64,000 bases of DNA, from assembly GCA_965221345.1 (NCBI GenBank), contig CBDCSD010000001.1, positions 992,001-1,056,000 on the forward strand, given 5' to 3'. Positions 33,934 to 42,998 of the stretch are shown here, piece by piece (the stretch's first letter is position 1; each line of letters begins with the position of its first letter). This DNA is from Bin5 sp965221345 (GTDB taxonomy: Bacteria; Chloroflexota; Anaerolineae; Caldilineales; Caldilineaceae). The notes below the pieces were generated by a model, which saw nothing but the letters and a program-made list of their open reading frames with translations, had not been told where the DNA came from and made no database searches. The translations under genes and the position numbers were made by a program.

Positions 33934-35453
33934 TTGGCGCCCGCATCCTCGCTGCGAAAGCTGTATAGCTTGGCATCCTGCAGGTGGAAACGCAGGCGCA
34001 GGGGCTGGCCGACCGGCAGGCGCGCATCCCCGTTCCAGCGCACGGTCTGGCGCACGCTGTCGGTGTGGACCGTCTGGCAGTCCTCGCGAGTGAAACCGGT
34101 CAGCGGTTCGCCCGCAGCCGTCAGCGCCTCAACCGCCAGGCTGCCGGCTCCTGCGTCCACATTGACCTCCAATCCCTCGCCCGAAAGCTGCAGTGGGACC
34201 GTTTCCACCACACCGCCGAAATGCCCTGCGTCCAGTGAGACAAAGCCGTCCAGCCGCCATTTCGCAAGCCCGATGGAGATCGTCTTGGGCGGCATCGGAC
34301 CACCGTGCATCGTACTGACCGCCGTATAGTAATGCCAGACCTCGTCCCCGCGGATCAGCGGGCGGTCGGCCGAGCACAAAATACAGCCGGCGTCAAAGCT
34401 GCCTGGCTCGCCGCGCGGGATGATGGGCGTGCGGTCTTCGAAGCGCTGCCAATTGTATCCATCTTGGCTATGGGCGAGTTGGGCCGCAATCGGGCCGTCC
34501 CACGGGGCCTGGTCGATCTCGGTCCCGGACTCGGATATCACTGCAGGCGCGTGCAAACCTTTGCTACCATCGGCAGCAACCGATGCTGGCATCCCGGACT
34601 CGCCGCGGGCGTCTTTGATCACGTCAAACACAGGCAGAAACCCGAGAAACTGGCCCCCATAGACAAAGCCCGACATGCCGTAGAACTCGGTGCGTTGTCC
34701 GGCATCCTGACACCAAGCGTCATCCTGCTCGTCGGGGACCAGACACACATTATGGCTGGTCCATGTCTTAAAGTCTCGACTCGTTGCCACGGCGACCAGG
34801 CGTCGCACGTGCCCGCGCACCTCTCCCCACAGACGGTGGAAGGCGAAGTAGTCTCCGCTGCGGGGGTGGCGGGTGACGGTGACCGACTCTAAGATTTCGT
34901 CGCGCATAAGAATCGGGTTTTCATCGTACTCGCGCCAGTTCAGCCCTTCAGCCGAATGAGCAATCCAGTAGCCAGAGGCCTCTTGGTCCCAATTCCAGGC
35001 GGCCATTTTGAAACGATATTCAGGCGGGGCGTCAGTGTCGACAAGGACGGTGGGACTGTGTTTGTCGAAAAAGAGGATATTGTTATCGCGCGAGCCGTCG
35101 AATTCGTGCCGGCCCAGGCTGGGCTTCTCCCAGTGGACGCCGTCCGTAGACTCGGCATAGAGGACGATGTCTCCCGTGCGTCCGCGCAGGCCAGGCGCGC
35201 GCGGCTGCTGCCCCTGCCCCAGACGCGTGATATACCACATGCGAAAGAGCTTGGCTTCAACGTCGTGGTGGACACTTCCGTAGATGTAGACGCGGCGCCC
35301 CTCCCACGGGCGGTCCGGCCGCAGGACAGGCTGCTCCAACTTGCGCGCCGGGTGCAGCGTGCGCACGACGCCCTGCTTGCTGCTGATTATCTCGTCATCA
35401 ATGAAAAGTTGAGGCTCTGAACCAATTAATCGCGCATCTGCCTTTGTCTGCAC
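33930..35453 (-). CDS. Glycosidase-like five-bladed propeller family protein, paralog 4
   Basis: A 507-residue member from GTG 35453 (GGAGAGAC upstream). It is closest to paralog 1: both share GVVRTLHP, RAPGLR and LHEFDGSR/RHEFDGSR in the same order. It differs by an insertion of about 25 residues before the shared PWDGPI segment. The C-terminal domain ends LRFHLQDAKLYSFR. No signal peptide. It follows the ATPase gene oppF-like at 35521 by 67 bases, so it is the enzyme partner of this dipeptide-type ABC operon. Confidence 0.75.
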   Translation of the reverse strand: MQTKADARLIGSEPQLFIDDEIISSKQGVVRTLHPARKLEQPVLRPDRPWEGRRVYIYGSVHHDVEAKLFRMWYITRLGQGQQPRAPGLRGRTGDIVLYAESTDGVHWEKPSLGRHEFDGSRDNNILFFDKHSPTVLVDTDAPPEYRFKMAAWNWDQEASGYWIAHSAEGLNWREYDENPILMRDEILESVTVTRHPRSGDYFAFHRLWGEVRGHVRRLVAVATSRDFKTWTSHNVCLVPDEQDDAWCQDAGQRTEFYGMSGFVYGGQFLGFLPVFDVIKDARGESGMPASVAADGSKGLHAPAVISESGTEIDQAPWDGPIAAQLAHSQDGYNWQRFEDRTPIIPRGEPGSFDAGCILCSADRPLIRGDEVWHYYTAVSTMHGGPMPPKTISIGLAKWRLDGFVSLDAGHFGGVVETVPLQLSGEGLEVNVDAGAGSLAVEALTAAGEPLTGFTREDCQTVHTDSVRQTVRWNGDARLPVGQPLRLRFHLQDAKLYSFRSEDAGAK

Positions 35454-35520
35454 AATGCTTGTCTCTCCGCCGCAGATTTGGTTCTGTCAATGGTTGATTG
35501 GCTGGCCGCGGTCCCCGGCA

Positions 35521-36498
35521 TCATGCCAGGTGACAGGCCACCCAGTGCCCCGGCTGGACCTCGCGCAGTTCCGGCGATTCGTGTTGGCAGCGCTCTTCGG
35601 CGATGGGGCAGCGGGGATGAAAGCGGCAGCCGGAGGGCGGGTTGACAGCGCTCGAGACCTCGCCTTCCAGAATGATGCGCTGGTGTTTGCGCGCCAGCCT
35701 CGGGTCCGTCCACGGCACCGCGCTGAGCAGCGCCTGTGTATACGGATGAAGCGGCTCATCGTAGATTTCCAAACCCGGGGCCAGTTCCACGATCAGTCCC
35801 AGATACATCACCGCGATGCGATCGCTGATATGACGCACCACCCGCAGGTCATGGGCGATGAACAGATAGGTCAACTCCATCTCGTCCTGCAGGTCTTGCA
35901 GCAGGTTGAGGATCTGCGCCTGAATCGAAACATCGAGCGAGGAGACAGGCTCATCGAGGACAACGAAATCGGGGTCAACGGCGAGGGCGCGGGCGATGCC
36001 AATGCGCTGGCGCTGGCCGCCGCTGAATTCGTGCGGATAGCGATTGATGAAATAGGGATTCAGCCCGACGCGCTCCATTAATTCCTGGACCCGTTCTCTG
36101 GCCTCATCGCGCGTCTGGCAGAGTTCGTGGATCATCAGCGGCTCGGCGATGGCTTTGCCGATCGTCATGCGCGGGTCTAGTGAGGCGTAGGGGTCCTGGA
36201 AGATTATCTGCATGCCTTTTCTGAAACTGCGAAGTTCCTTGTCGCTCAACTGGCAGAGATCGGTGCCCCCGAACTGAACGGAGCCCGATGTGGCGCGCAT
36301 CAGTTGCAGAATAGTGCGCCCAGTCGTCGTCTTGCCGCAGCCGCTCTCGCCGACCAGGCCCAGCGTCTTCCCGCGCCAGATGTCGAAGCTCACTCCGTCA
36401 ACCGCGCGTACGACGTCAGGCGGGCGCAGCAGGTTCCGCCGCGGCATACGAAAATGCTTTACCAGGTCCTGCACGCTCAACAGGGGTTGTTCATCCAT
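35521..36498 (-). CDS. Dipeptide-type ABC transporter ATPase, OppF/DppF-like (set 1)
   Basis: A 325-residue ATPase; the start at ATG 36498 (CACAGG before it) is where family homology begins. Walker A GESGCGKT, signature FSGGQRQRIGIARAL and Walker B FVVLDEPVSSLD are intact. The C-terminal oligopeptide-type tail has GCRFHPRCPIAEERC. It pairs with the ATPase at 36589 to power the permeases at 37631 and 38735. Transporters of this family import peptides, but also nickel and many oligosaccharides, so the solute is open. Confidence 0.9.
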   Translation of the reverse strand: MDEQPLLSVQDLVKHFRMPRRNLLRPPDVVRAVDGVSFDIWRGKTLGLVGESGCGKTTTGRTILQLMRATSGSVQFGGTDLCQLSDKELRSFRKGMQIIFQDPYASLDPRMTIGKAIAEPLMIHELCQTRDEARERVQELMERVGLNPYFINRYPHEFSGGQRQRIGIARALAVDPDFVVLDEPVSSLDVSIQAQILNLLQDLQDEMELTYLFIAHDLRVVRHISDRIAVMYLGLIVELAPGLEIYDEPLHPYTQALLSAVPWTDPRLARKHQRIILEGEVSSAVNPPSGCRFHPRCPIAEERCQHESPELREVQPGHWVACHLA

Positions 36499-36588
36499 CC
36501 TGTGCTCTCTCACCGATTCATTTCGTTGTGGCGAGCTTCTAGCCGTTGAAACAGAGGCCTGAACACGATTCGCAGTTCGCAATACCCA

Positions 36589-37626
36589 TTACGGCGAACG
36601 CAGCGGCATCACCTTCCAGCACGCCGCCTGCGACTCACCATACTGCTCCAAAACCGGCTCCTCCTCCCGGCAGCGCTCGTCGGCCAGCGGGCAACGGGGC
36701 CAGAACTTGCACCCGGTGGGCAGGCTGGCCAGGTCGGGCGGCAACCCGCTGATCGAGTACAGGCGTTCCCCGGGTTCACTGTCCAATGAGGGGACCGAAC
36801 CGAGCAGCCCTTGGGTATAGGGATGGCGGGGATTCAGGAGCACTTCATCGACAGGCCCGAACTCGACCATGCGGCCGGCGTACATCACGGCAACGCGGTC
36901 GCAACTGCCTGCGACAATCCCCATGTCGTGCGTGATAAAGAGAGCCGTCATGCCGGCCTCTTGCGCCAACTCTTTGATCAGGTCCAGGATCTGCGCCTGC
37001 ACCGTCACGTCCAGCGCGGTGGTCGGTTCATCGGCCAGCAACAGACGGGGCTGGCACGAAAACGCGATCGCGATCATCACCCGCTGCCGCATGCCGCCGC
37101 TGAACTGATGGATGTAATTATCAAAGCGGGCCCGCGGCGAGGGGATGCCGACGTGTTCGAGCAGTTCCAAGGCGCGCTCCCGCGCCTCCTGCCGGCTCAG
37201 GGCGAGGTGAATCTCCATCGCCTCGCTGATCTGGCGGCCAATCGTCATCGTCGGCGTCAGGGCGGTCATCGGCTCCTGGAAAATCATCGCAATTTTGCGG
37301 CCCCGGATCTGCTTCATTTCCTCGGAACTGCATTGCAGCAGGTCCTTCCCCTCGAAATTGATCTCCCCGGCAACCGCGCTGCCATTTCCCGGCAGCAGGC
37401 GCATAATCGACAGCGCTGTCATCGTCTTGCCGCAGCCGCTTTCGCCGACCAGGCCCAAAACCTCGCCTTCGTAGAGGTCCAACGAGAGGCCGTCGACAGC
37501 CCTGACCGTCCCCTGTTTTGTCTCAAACTGCGTGTGCAGCTCCTGGATCTGGAGCAGGGGCATCTGATCCGGTTCGACGCCGTTTGTCAGCGGGATCTCT
37601 GACTGGGAACTACCGTCCGTACCCAT
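36589..37626 (-). CDS. Dipeptide-type ABC transporter ATPase, OppD/DppD-like (set 1)
   Basis: A 345-residue ATPase from ATG 37626, five bases after the stop of the upstream permease; the frame runs open to 37662. Walker A GESGCGKT, signature FSGGMRQRVMIAIAF and Walker B LLLADEPTTALD are intact. The tail GCKFWPRCPLADERC carries the Cys pattern of this subfamily. The 90-base gap to the partner ATPase contains a degenerate CGCAATA-like tract at about 36570-36590. Confidence 0.9.
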   Translation of the reverse strand: MGTDGSSQSEIPLTNGVEPDQMPLLQIQELHTQFETKQGTVRAVDGLSLDLYEGEVLGLVGESGCGKTMTALSIMRLLPGNGSAVAGEINFEGKDLLQCSSEEMKQIRGRKIAMIFQEPMTALTPTMTIGRQISEAMEIHLALSRQEARERALELLEHVGIPSPRARFDNYIHQFSGGMRQRVMIAIAFSCQPRLLLADEPTTALDVTVQAQILDLIKELAQEAGMTALFITHDMGIVAGSCDRVAVMYAGRMVEFGPVDEVLLNPRHPYTQGLLGSVPSLDSEPGERLYSISGLPPDLASLPTGCKFWPRCPLADERCREEEPVLEQYGESQAACWKVMPLRSP

Positions 37627-37630
37627 CGCT

Positions 37631-38599
37631 TCAACGCCGCCTTTGCTCCGGGTTGAGTGCATCGTTTAGTCCATCACCGAGGAAGTTAAAACCGAGCACC
37701 ACGAGCGCGAGTACAACCCCCGGCATCACTACCAGGTGGGGGTTGAAGCGCCACTGGCCCAGATTGTCACTGATCATCTCTCCCCAGCTTGCCCCCGGCG
37801 GCTGGATGCCGACACCCAGGAAGCTGAGCGACGCCTCCGACAGCATTGCGCCGCCAAAGCCGACCGTGATCGAGACGATAAGCGGCCCCAGGCTGTTGGG
37901 GACCAGGTGGCTGAGGATAATGGTCCAGTTCGACGCGCCCAGCGCCCGTTCGGCCTCGATAAACTCCTTTTCGCGCAGAGAGAGGATCTGCCCCCGCACC
38001 AGCCGCGCCTTGCCATACCATTGCACCAGCGTCAGGGAGCCGAAGATCACCAGGTAGTCCAGATAGACGCGGTTGCCCTCGGATATTGTCCACCCGTACT
38101 GCTGCTGCAATTGGAGTTGCAATTCAAGCACTTTTTCGCGAAAGACGACGCTGATGAAGGCGGCCAGCAGAATGTCGGGGAAAGCCATCGTGATATCGGC
38201 CAGGCGCATGACGATGGCGTCGACCCAACCGCCCAGAAATGCGCCGGCCGCGCCCAGCACAACGCCCAGGACAGTCGTGCCTATCGTTACGATCAGGCCC
38301 ACAAGAAAGGCCGTGCGCGCGCCGTGGAGGATGCGGGTGAGCATATCGCGACCCAGGCCGTCAGTTCCCAGCCAGTGATCGGCGCTTGGACCTTCGTTGA
38401 TCCTGTAAAGATTCTGTTCGGTGTAGTCATAAGGGGACAGCCAGGGACCGAAAATGGAGACGAAGAGGAGCAGGAGGGCGACAAAAAGCCCAAAAATGGC
38501 CAAGCGGTTGCGCATCAGCTGCTCCAGCGCATCCTGCCACAGGCTGCGTTGCTCCGGCATGGCAAAAATCTCTTGCTGCACGCTGGCTTCTGCGGTCAC
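37631..38599 (-). CDS. Dipeptide-type ABC permease, OppC/DppC-like (set 1)
   Basis: A 322-residue permease with GTG start 38599 and GAGG upstream. The N-terminal cytoplasmic segment and first helix (LAIFGLFVALLLLFVSIFGP) are typical of OppC, as is the WLGTDGLGRDMLTRILHGAR loop. The EAA-type motif is EAERALGASNWTIILSHLVPN. About six membrane helices. The 135-base gap from the OppB gene has a weaker inverted repeat (GTCGCG 38651-38656 with CGCGAC 38663-38668). Confidence 0.9.
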   Translation of the reverse strand: MTAEASVQQEIFAMPEQRSLWQDALEQLMRNRLAIFGLFVALLLLFVSIFGPWLSPYDYTEQNLYRINEGPSADHWLGTDGLGRDMLTRILHGARTAFLVGLIVTIGTTVLGVVLGAAGAFLGGWVDAIVMRLADITMAFPDILLAAFISVVFREKVLELQLQLQQQYGWTISEGNRVYLDYLVIFGSLTLVQWYGKARLVRGQILSLREKEFIEAERALGASNWTIILSHLVPNSLGPLIVSITVGFGGAMLSEASLSFLGVGIQPPGASWGEMISDNLGQWRFNPHLVVMPGVVLALVVLGFNFLGDGLNDALNPEQRRR

Positions 38600-38734
38600 T
38601 CTGATATCCTCAAGGTTTGTTTGAAATCTGGCACTTCCGCAAGTCAGGCTGTCGCGCGTTGCCGCGACCTGGGCGATGCCATGAATAGAGGCTCATACGT
38701 TACCCTGGTGGACAGTCTGAATTCGGCGCTGTGT

Positions 38735-39730
38735 TCATTCATAGGTGACGCGCGGATCCAGCCCACCGTATAACAGATCGGTCAGCAGGTTTACTGTCAC
38801 GATGATCAGGGCTTGAAACAGGACGACCCCCATAAATACAGGATGATCGCCCGACATAAGCGTCTGAATCGCCAGTTTGCCTATGCCGGGAATGTTGAAA
38901 ATCTGCTCGACAAAGAGACTTCCCGTCAGCAGCCCGCTTGTAACAAGCCCCATCGAAGTCAGCACCGGTATCATAGCTGTTCGCAGCATATGGCGGGCCA
39001 CCACCAGCCGCTCCGGCATCCCCTTGGCACGGGCCGTGCGCACAAAATCCTTGCCCAGCACCTCTATGATGCCGGCTCGCGTCTGGCGCACGATCACCAG
39101 CATCGGGCCTGTTGCCAGCACAATGGCCGGCAGGATCGCTTGCCGCGAGAACATGCCATCCCATCCCCCGACCGTCTTGAAAACGGGGATCTTGAGTACG
39201 AATATGATCAGCAGGACCGGCCCGATCACATAGGCCGGGATCGAACTGGCGACGATCGAACTCGTGACGATCGCGTAGTCGATGGTTGTATTCTGCTTGA
39301 CCGCAGCCAAAACACCGAGCAATATGGCGAAAACGATAAGGAAAACCAACGCCCAAAAGGACAATTGCGCGCTGATCACTAAACGGCCGAGGACCATCTC
39401 CCGTACACTCGTACTCGTGCCGGAGAAACCAGCGCCCCGACCTTCGCTGACCGCCCTGTCACTGGCGACGCCGCCGAACGCCGACAAGGATTGCCCCCAA
39501 TTGCCCCCAAACATGGTCCCCATATAGTCAAGAAACTGGATCATGAATGGCCGGTCCAGGCCGAGCGCTTTCTTTACCTCCGCATACCGCGTTTCGTCCT
39601 CCCAATCCTCCCCCAGCACAGCGCGCACCGGATCGATGGGACCAAAATAGCCCAGCGTGAAGGTGATTAGCATCACAATGATGACGGTTGGCGCCAGCAC
39701 CGCGACTCTGCGAACCGCGTATAAGAACAT
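38735..39730 (-). CDS. Dipeptide-type ABC permease, OppB/DppB-like (set 1)
   Basis: A 331-residue permease. ATG 39730 gives the usual OppB N-terminus (FLYAVRRVAVLAPTVIIV); the frame is open to 39796 but that part is the hairpin region. The motif TARAKGMPERLVVARHMLR is the EAA loop of OppB. An extra stretch around 100-125 (SLSAFGGVASDRAVSEGRG) lengthens the first periplasmic loop, as often seen in this subfamily. About six membrane helices. Confidence 0.88.
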   Translation of the reverse strand: MFLYAVRRVAVLAPTVIIVMLITFTLGYFGPIDPVRAVLGEDWEDETRYAEVKKALGLDRPFMIQFLDYMGTMFGGNWGQSLSAFGGVASDRAVSEGRGAGFSGTSTSVREMVLGRLVISAQLSFWALVFLIVFAILLGVLAAVKQNTTIDYAIVTSSIVASSIPAYVIGPVLLIIFVLKIPVFKTVGGWDGMFSRQAILPAIVLATGPMLVIVRQTRAGIIEVLGKDFVRTARAKGMPERLVVARHMLRTAMIPVLTSMGLVTSGLLTGSLFVEQIFNIPGIGKLAIQTLMSGDHPVFMGVVLFQALIIVTVNLLTDLLYGGLDPRVTYE

Positions 39731-39773
39731 TTCGGTAGCCAGAATGAGAACGGAGTACGAGAAAAAAGGGCAC

Positions 39774-39807
39774 GAGGAGAGAGATGCGAGAAACAATCTC
39801 TCTCCTC
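39774..39807 (-). terminator. Hairpin with T-run between binding-protein and permease genes (set 1)
   Basis: A perfect 12-bp inverted repeat: GAGGAGAGAGAT at 39774-39785 and ATCTCTCTCCTC at 39796-39807, with a 10-base loop. On the coding (minus) strand six T residues follow seven bases later at 39763-39768. It is suited to partial termination, giving more binding protein than permease. Its core also matches the GAGAG/CTCTC repeat family (copy C). Confidence 0.75.
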
Positions 39808-39854
39808 TGCACTTCTTCTTACTACAATTTCAAATCAAACCACCGCCCGCATCT

Positions 39855-41627
39855 CTACCGCGCGGCGATGAAGAGATTCTCCGGGTTGCGCACGCCGTGG
39901 TCCAGGCTGCCGAACAGGGAGTTCCAATCGCTGACCCATGGCTTGACCAGCATGTAGGCCGGCTCGGTGAAGTGGCCGATGCTGTACACGTCCTCGAAGA
40001 ACTGACGTCCTGCCTCCTGGTACATCGGGATCGCCTCGGCGAGATCCATCGTCGAATCGGCGGTCATGCACAACTCTTCCGCGGCCGGCGGACCCCACGA
40101 ATCGGCGCGCGAGCGGTTATACGTCCCGAGTGGCGACGCGTTCTCACACACTGCTGACAGGCCGGGATAGCGGGCCGCATAGCCGCGGCGCACGATCTGG
40201 TACAACTCCGGATTGGACTGGAACACGTCTCTCGAACGCTCGATCACGACTTCCAGCCCCAGGTTCTGCTTCCAGTACTGCTGCATCGCCTGCGCGATGC
40301 GCGTCAGATGGCCGACCTGGCCGCCAAAGCCGGCCTCGCCCACGTGCATCCGAATCTGCGGCATGTTCTCGGCCGAGCCGTAGCTGGATTCAGCGATCAG
40401 CTGGCGGGCCAGCTCCGGATCATAGCTGGGTGTATGGCACTCGCCATCGACAAAGCCCGGCCAGCCCATCGGAATCAACTGACAGGCCGGCTGCCACATG
40501 CCCCGTAGCAGCGTATCCGCAATCACCTTGAAGTCAACCGCATGGGCCAGAGCCTGGCGCACTTTGGTATCATCCATCGGCGCAAGATCGCGGGCGATGT
40601 AGAAGCTTTTGCTAACCTCGTACTGGAACGGGAACATCTCCGCGCTCGTGGCGCGGCCCGGCTCCAGAAGCTCGGCGGCTTCCAGCGGTCCATACTTCTC
40701 CGAGACGTCGTACTCATCGTTCTCATAGGCGATCAGCGCCGTCTGCGGGTCCGAATAGTACTTGAGCACGACCTTCTCCAGGATGGGAGTATCGCCGCGC
40801 CAGTTGGGATTGGGGACAAGCTCGAAGGATCCCGCCTCAGAAGGCCCGACCCATTCTGGCTCGGTTGCGATCATGAACGGACCGGTCGCGCCGTGGCCAA
40901 CGAACCAGGGCGTCTCATCCTCGGCCGGCGGACTGTAGTGGGATGTCTCCGCCATCAGGAAGCGGTGCGGCAGCGAGAGGATCGCGGCAAAGTCACGGAA
41001 AGGCACCGTCAACTCGATCTGCACTGTAAGATCGTCAATGACCGTGATGCCCTCCAGCTCGGTGGCTGGATTTTCCTCCGCGCGCAAGGCATCGTAGCCC
41101 TTGATGTAGCGGGCATAGGTCGTGCCGCGCGAGCCGGTGTTGGGCGAAGCGTGAAGTTCAATCGACATCTTCACGTCCTCGGCAGTGAACGGTTCACCAT
41201 CCGCGGCCACGATCCCTTCCTTTACGGTGATCGTCCAGATTGTCTCATCCTCGCTGGTTGTGAACCCTTCCGCCAGCCGGCCTTCCAGCGTCCCATCTTC
41301 GTTCATCCAGAAGAGGGTCTCAAATGCCATGTTCAGCATGCCCGAGACCGCGTATCCGCCTGAAGACTCGAAGGGAAAGGGATAGCGCTGCTGAAAGTAA
41401 GTGCCCCAACGCAGGATCTGTTCTTCCGCCCTGGGCGTGTCCGCCGCCAGGGCTGCCCGTTCGCGCCACACCGGCGACCACGGCATATAGGCTGTCGTTT
41501 CCGCCATTTCGGCCCCTGCCGCCGGCGCCGCGGCAGGTCCTGCCGCGGGCGCGCAAGCGGCCGTCACCGCCAGGACCATGAGCAGTAACAGACCAATCAT
41601 GATGTTGGATTTTCGGAATGCCTTCAT
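39855..41627 (-). CDS. Dipeptide-type ABC solute-binding lipoprotein (set 1)
   Basis: A 590-residue family-5 solute-binding protein; ATG 41627 follows GGAGG. A Sec signal peptide with lipobox VTAAC puts the lipid on Cys25, followed by an Ala/Pro linker. Conserved landmarks are the GYAVSGMLNMAFETLFW region after the signal and AEGFTTSEDETIWTITVKEG. The ligand pocket cannot be read, so substrate is unknown. It is the most 5' gene of the set (binding protein, OppB, OppC, OppD, OppF, then propeller paralogs 4 and 3). Confidence 0.92.
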   Translation of the reverse strand: MKAFRKSNIMIGLLLLMVLAVTAACAPAAGPAAAPAAGAEMAETTAYMPWSPVWRERAALAADTPRAEEQILRWGTYFQQRYPFPFESSGGYAVSGMLNMAFETLFWMNEDGTLEGRLAEGFTTSEDETIWTITVKEGIVAADGEPFTAEDVKMSIELHASPNTGSRGTTYARYIKGYDALRAEENPATELEGITVIDDLTVQIELTVPFRDFAAILSLPHRFLMAETSHYSPPAEDETPWFVGHGATGPFMIATEPEWVGPSEAGSFELVPNPNWRGDTPILEKVVLKYYSDPQTALIAYENDEYDVSEKYGPLEAAELLEPGRATSAEMFPFQYEVSKSFYIARDLAPMDDTKVRQALAHAVDFKVIADTLLRGMWQPACQLIPMGWPGFVDGECHTPSYDPELARQLIAESSYGSAENMPQIRMHVGEAGFGGQVGHLTRIAQAMQQYWKQNLGLEVVIERSRDVFQSNPELYQIVRRGYAARYPGLSAVCENASPLGTYNRSRADSWGPPAAEELCMTADSTMDLAEAIPMYQEAGRQFFEDVYSIGHFTEPAYMLVKPWVSDWNSLFGSLDHGVRNPENLFIAAR

Positions 41628-41777
41628 TTTGTCTGTCCTCCTTAGCTGTTTTGACGTTGCGCCCCTTTAGGAGCGCTCAATTCGAAACGGGAACAGCGAA
41701 CGAATGCTCCGGCAACTTGTGTATTCTCTTGGATGTCCCCCCTTCGTTGAAGTCGATTACATTTGACGGTAAATTTA

Positions 41778-42110
41778 TTACGCCTTAAGGCTGAGAGCGA
41801 TGATCGCCCTCATGCTGGCTCCTTCGGGCAGTGCTCCAGCCACGCGCAGCCAGTTGCCGAAATGCGCCACCTTGCAATAGACAACCTCCTCCTCGCCGAG
41901 CGTAACACTTGTCCCCTCATCGCACCAGCGAATTCCGTCCGCCGAAATCTGCACCTGCAGAGTAATGCCTTCGAGGTCGCCCGCGCGCTCCAATATCCGC
42001 ACAAAGAAGATCGCTTCGCCCGCCCATCCGCATTCGTAAGGCTCCGTGGCGAAGTTGCCCCTCAACTCCTCACTACGCTCTACAATGGCTGTGTAACTCT
42101 CGCGCAGCAT
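41778..42110 (-). CDS. Small protein of unknown function
   Basis: A 110-residue protein from ATG 42110, two bases after the stop of the upstream gene and eight bases after AGGAGA. It looks like a beta-strand-rich domain: LQVQISADGIRWCDEG resembles strands of carbohydrate-related sandwich domains, and VYCKVAHFGNWLRVAG follows. No signal peptide or membrane segment. Coupling with 42113-42973 implies a shared role. I cannot name the family. Confidence 0.65.
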   Translation of the reverse strand: MLRESYTAIVERSEELRGNFATEPYECGWAGEAIFFVRILERAGDLEGITLQVQISADGIRWCDEGTSVTLGEEEVVYCKVAHFGNWLRVAGALPEGASMRAIIALSLKA

Positions 42111-42112
42111 CT

Positions 42113-42973
42113 CTACCAATCTCCTGAAAGAAGGACGGAGTCAACGTAAAGAAAAGCCCGTTTGTCGATATCGGTTTCGACCCAGAATGCGACGTTGAGC
42201 ATGCAATCCAGATTGGGCATCGCCGGGATCATCATCGGCCCCACGTCGGTCAGGTCGTGGATGCGATCGTTGCACTGCAGGTGCGTGATCTGCCGGCTGG
42301 CCAGGTCCAGGTCCATGCGGAGATAATACCAGTTGAATTTGGTGGCAACCTCATTATAGCACAGAATCTGGCTTGAGTCAGGCACGTCTTCCCAGCCGCT
42401 GGGCGCCAGATGAAAGTGGGAGACAGTTTCGGCTCTGCCGCCAATGTCGTGAAACGGTTCCCGCTTGCGTTTGAACTGCCACTTTCGCATCGGCTCGCCC
42501 GACAATGCATTGACATAACGCCAGTGCGGCATCCACCTGTACTCCTCATCCTGAAGGTCGAACAGCACGCCAACGGCCCTCACATCGTCCACCGAAAGCT
42601 GGAGTTCGCTCGCCTCCGGTTTGAAGGTGAAGTAGGCCTCCAGCCGGACCGGCCCCCGATGCCGCCACGTTACGCGCTTGATTGACACGCTGATGTCACC
42701 GGCGCGGGCGCGCGTAGCAAGTTTCATCGAATACGTGCCCTGCATTGCGCCGTGTGTTCCCGTATCCCAGTGCGTGCCGCTGCTGAGCATCGGCGGCCGC
42801 ATGTCGGCGTACTGGGGCAGCATGCTGTCCAGGCTGTCTTCGTAGTTCCCGATCAGTTCGACCCAGCCGCGCAGGCCGCGGTTGAAGTCGTCGTGATAGA
42901 TGATGCGCGGCAGCGGATCAAACCGGCTCAGCCTTGGATCCGCGTTCAGAATAGCTCTTGCTTGGTCTGGCAT
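42113..42973 (-). CDS. Beta-rich protein of unknown function, possible jelly-roll
   Basis: A 286-residue protein. ATG 42973 is preferred because AAGGAAAGG lies at the right distance; an ATG six bases earlier would leave no spacing. The sequence is rich in aromatic beta strands (VRLEAYFTFKPEASELQLS, FNWYYLRMDLDLASRQI), with HDDFNRGLRGW near the N-terminus, a pattern seen in concanavalin-like glycan-binding domains. No signal peptide. It lies between the phyH remnant and a dipeptide-type operon, coupled to the small gene downstream. Confidence 0.65.
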   Translation of the reverse strand: MPDQARAILNADPRLSRFDPLPRIIYHDDFNRGLRGWVELIGNYEDSLDSMLPQYADMRPPMLSSGTHWDTGTHGAMQGTYSMKLATRARAGDISVSIKRVTWRHRGPVRLEAYFTFKPEASELQLSVDDVRAVGVLFDLQDEEYRWMPHWRYVNALSGEPMRKWQFKRKREPFHDIGGRAETVSHFHLAPSGWEDVPDSSQILCYNEVATKFNWYYLRMDLDLASRQITHLQCNDRIHDLTDVGPMMIPAMPNLDCMLNVAFWVETDIDKRAFLYVDSVLLSGDW

Positions 42974-42998
42974 TGACATCCTTTCCTTGTTCGTTCCA

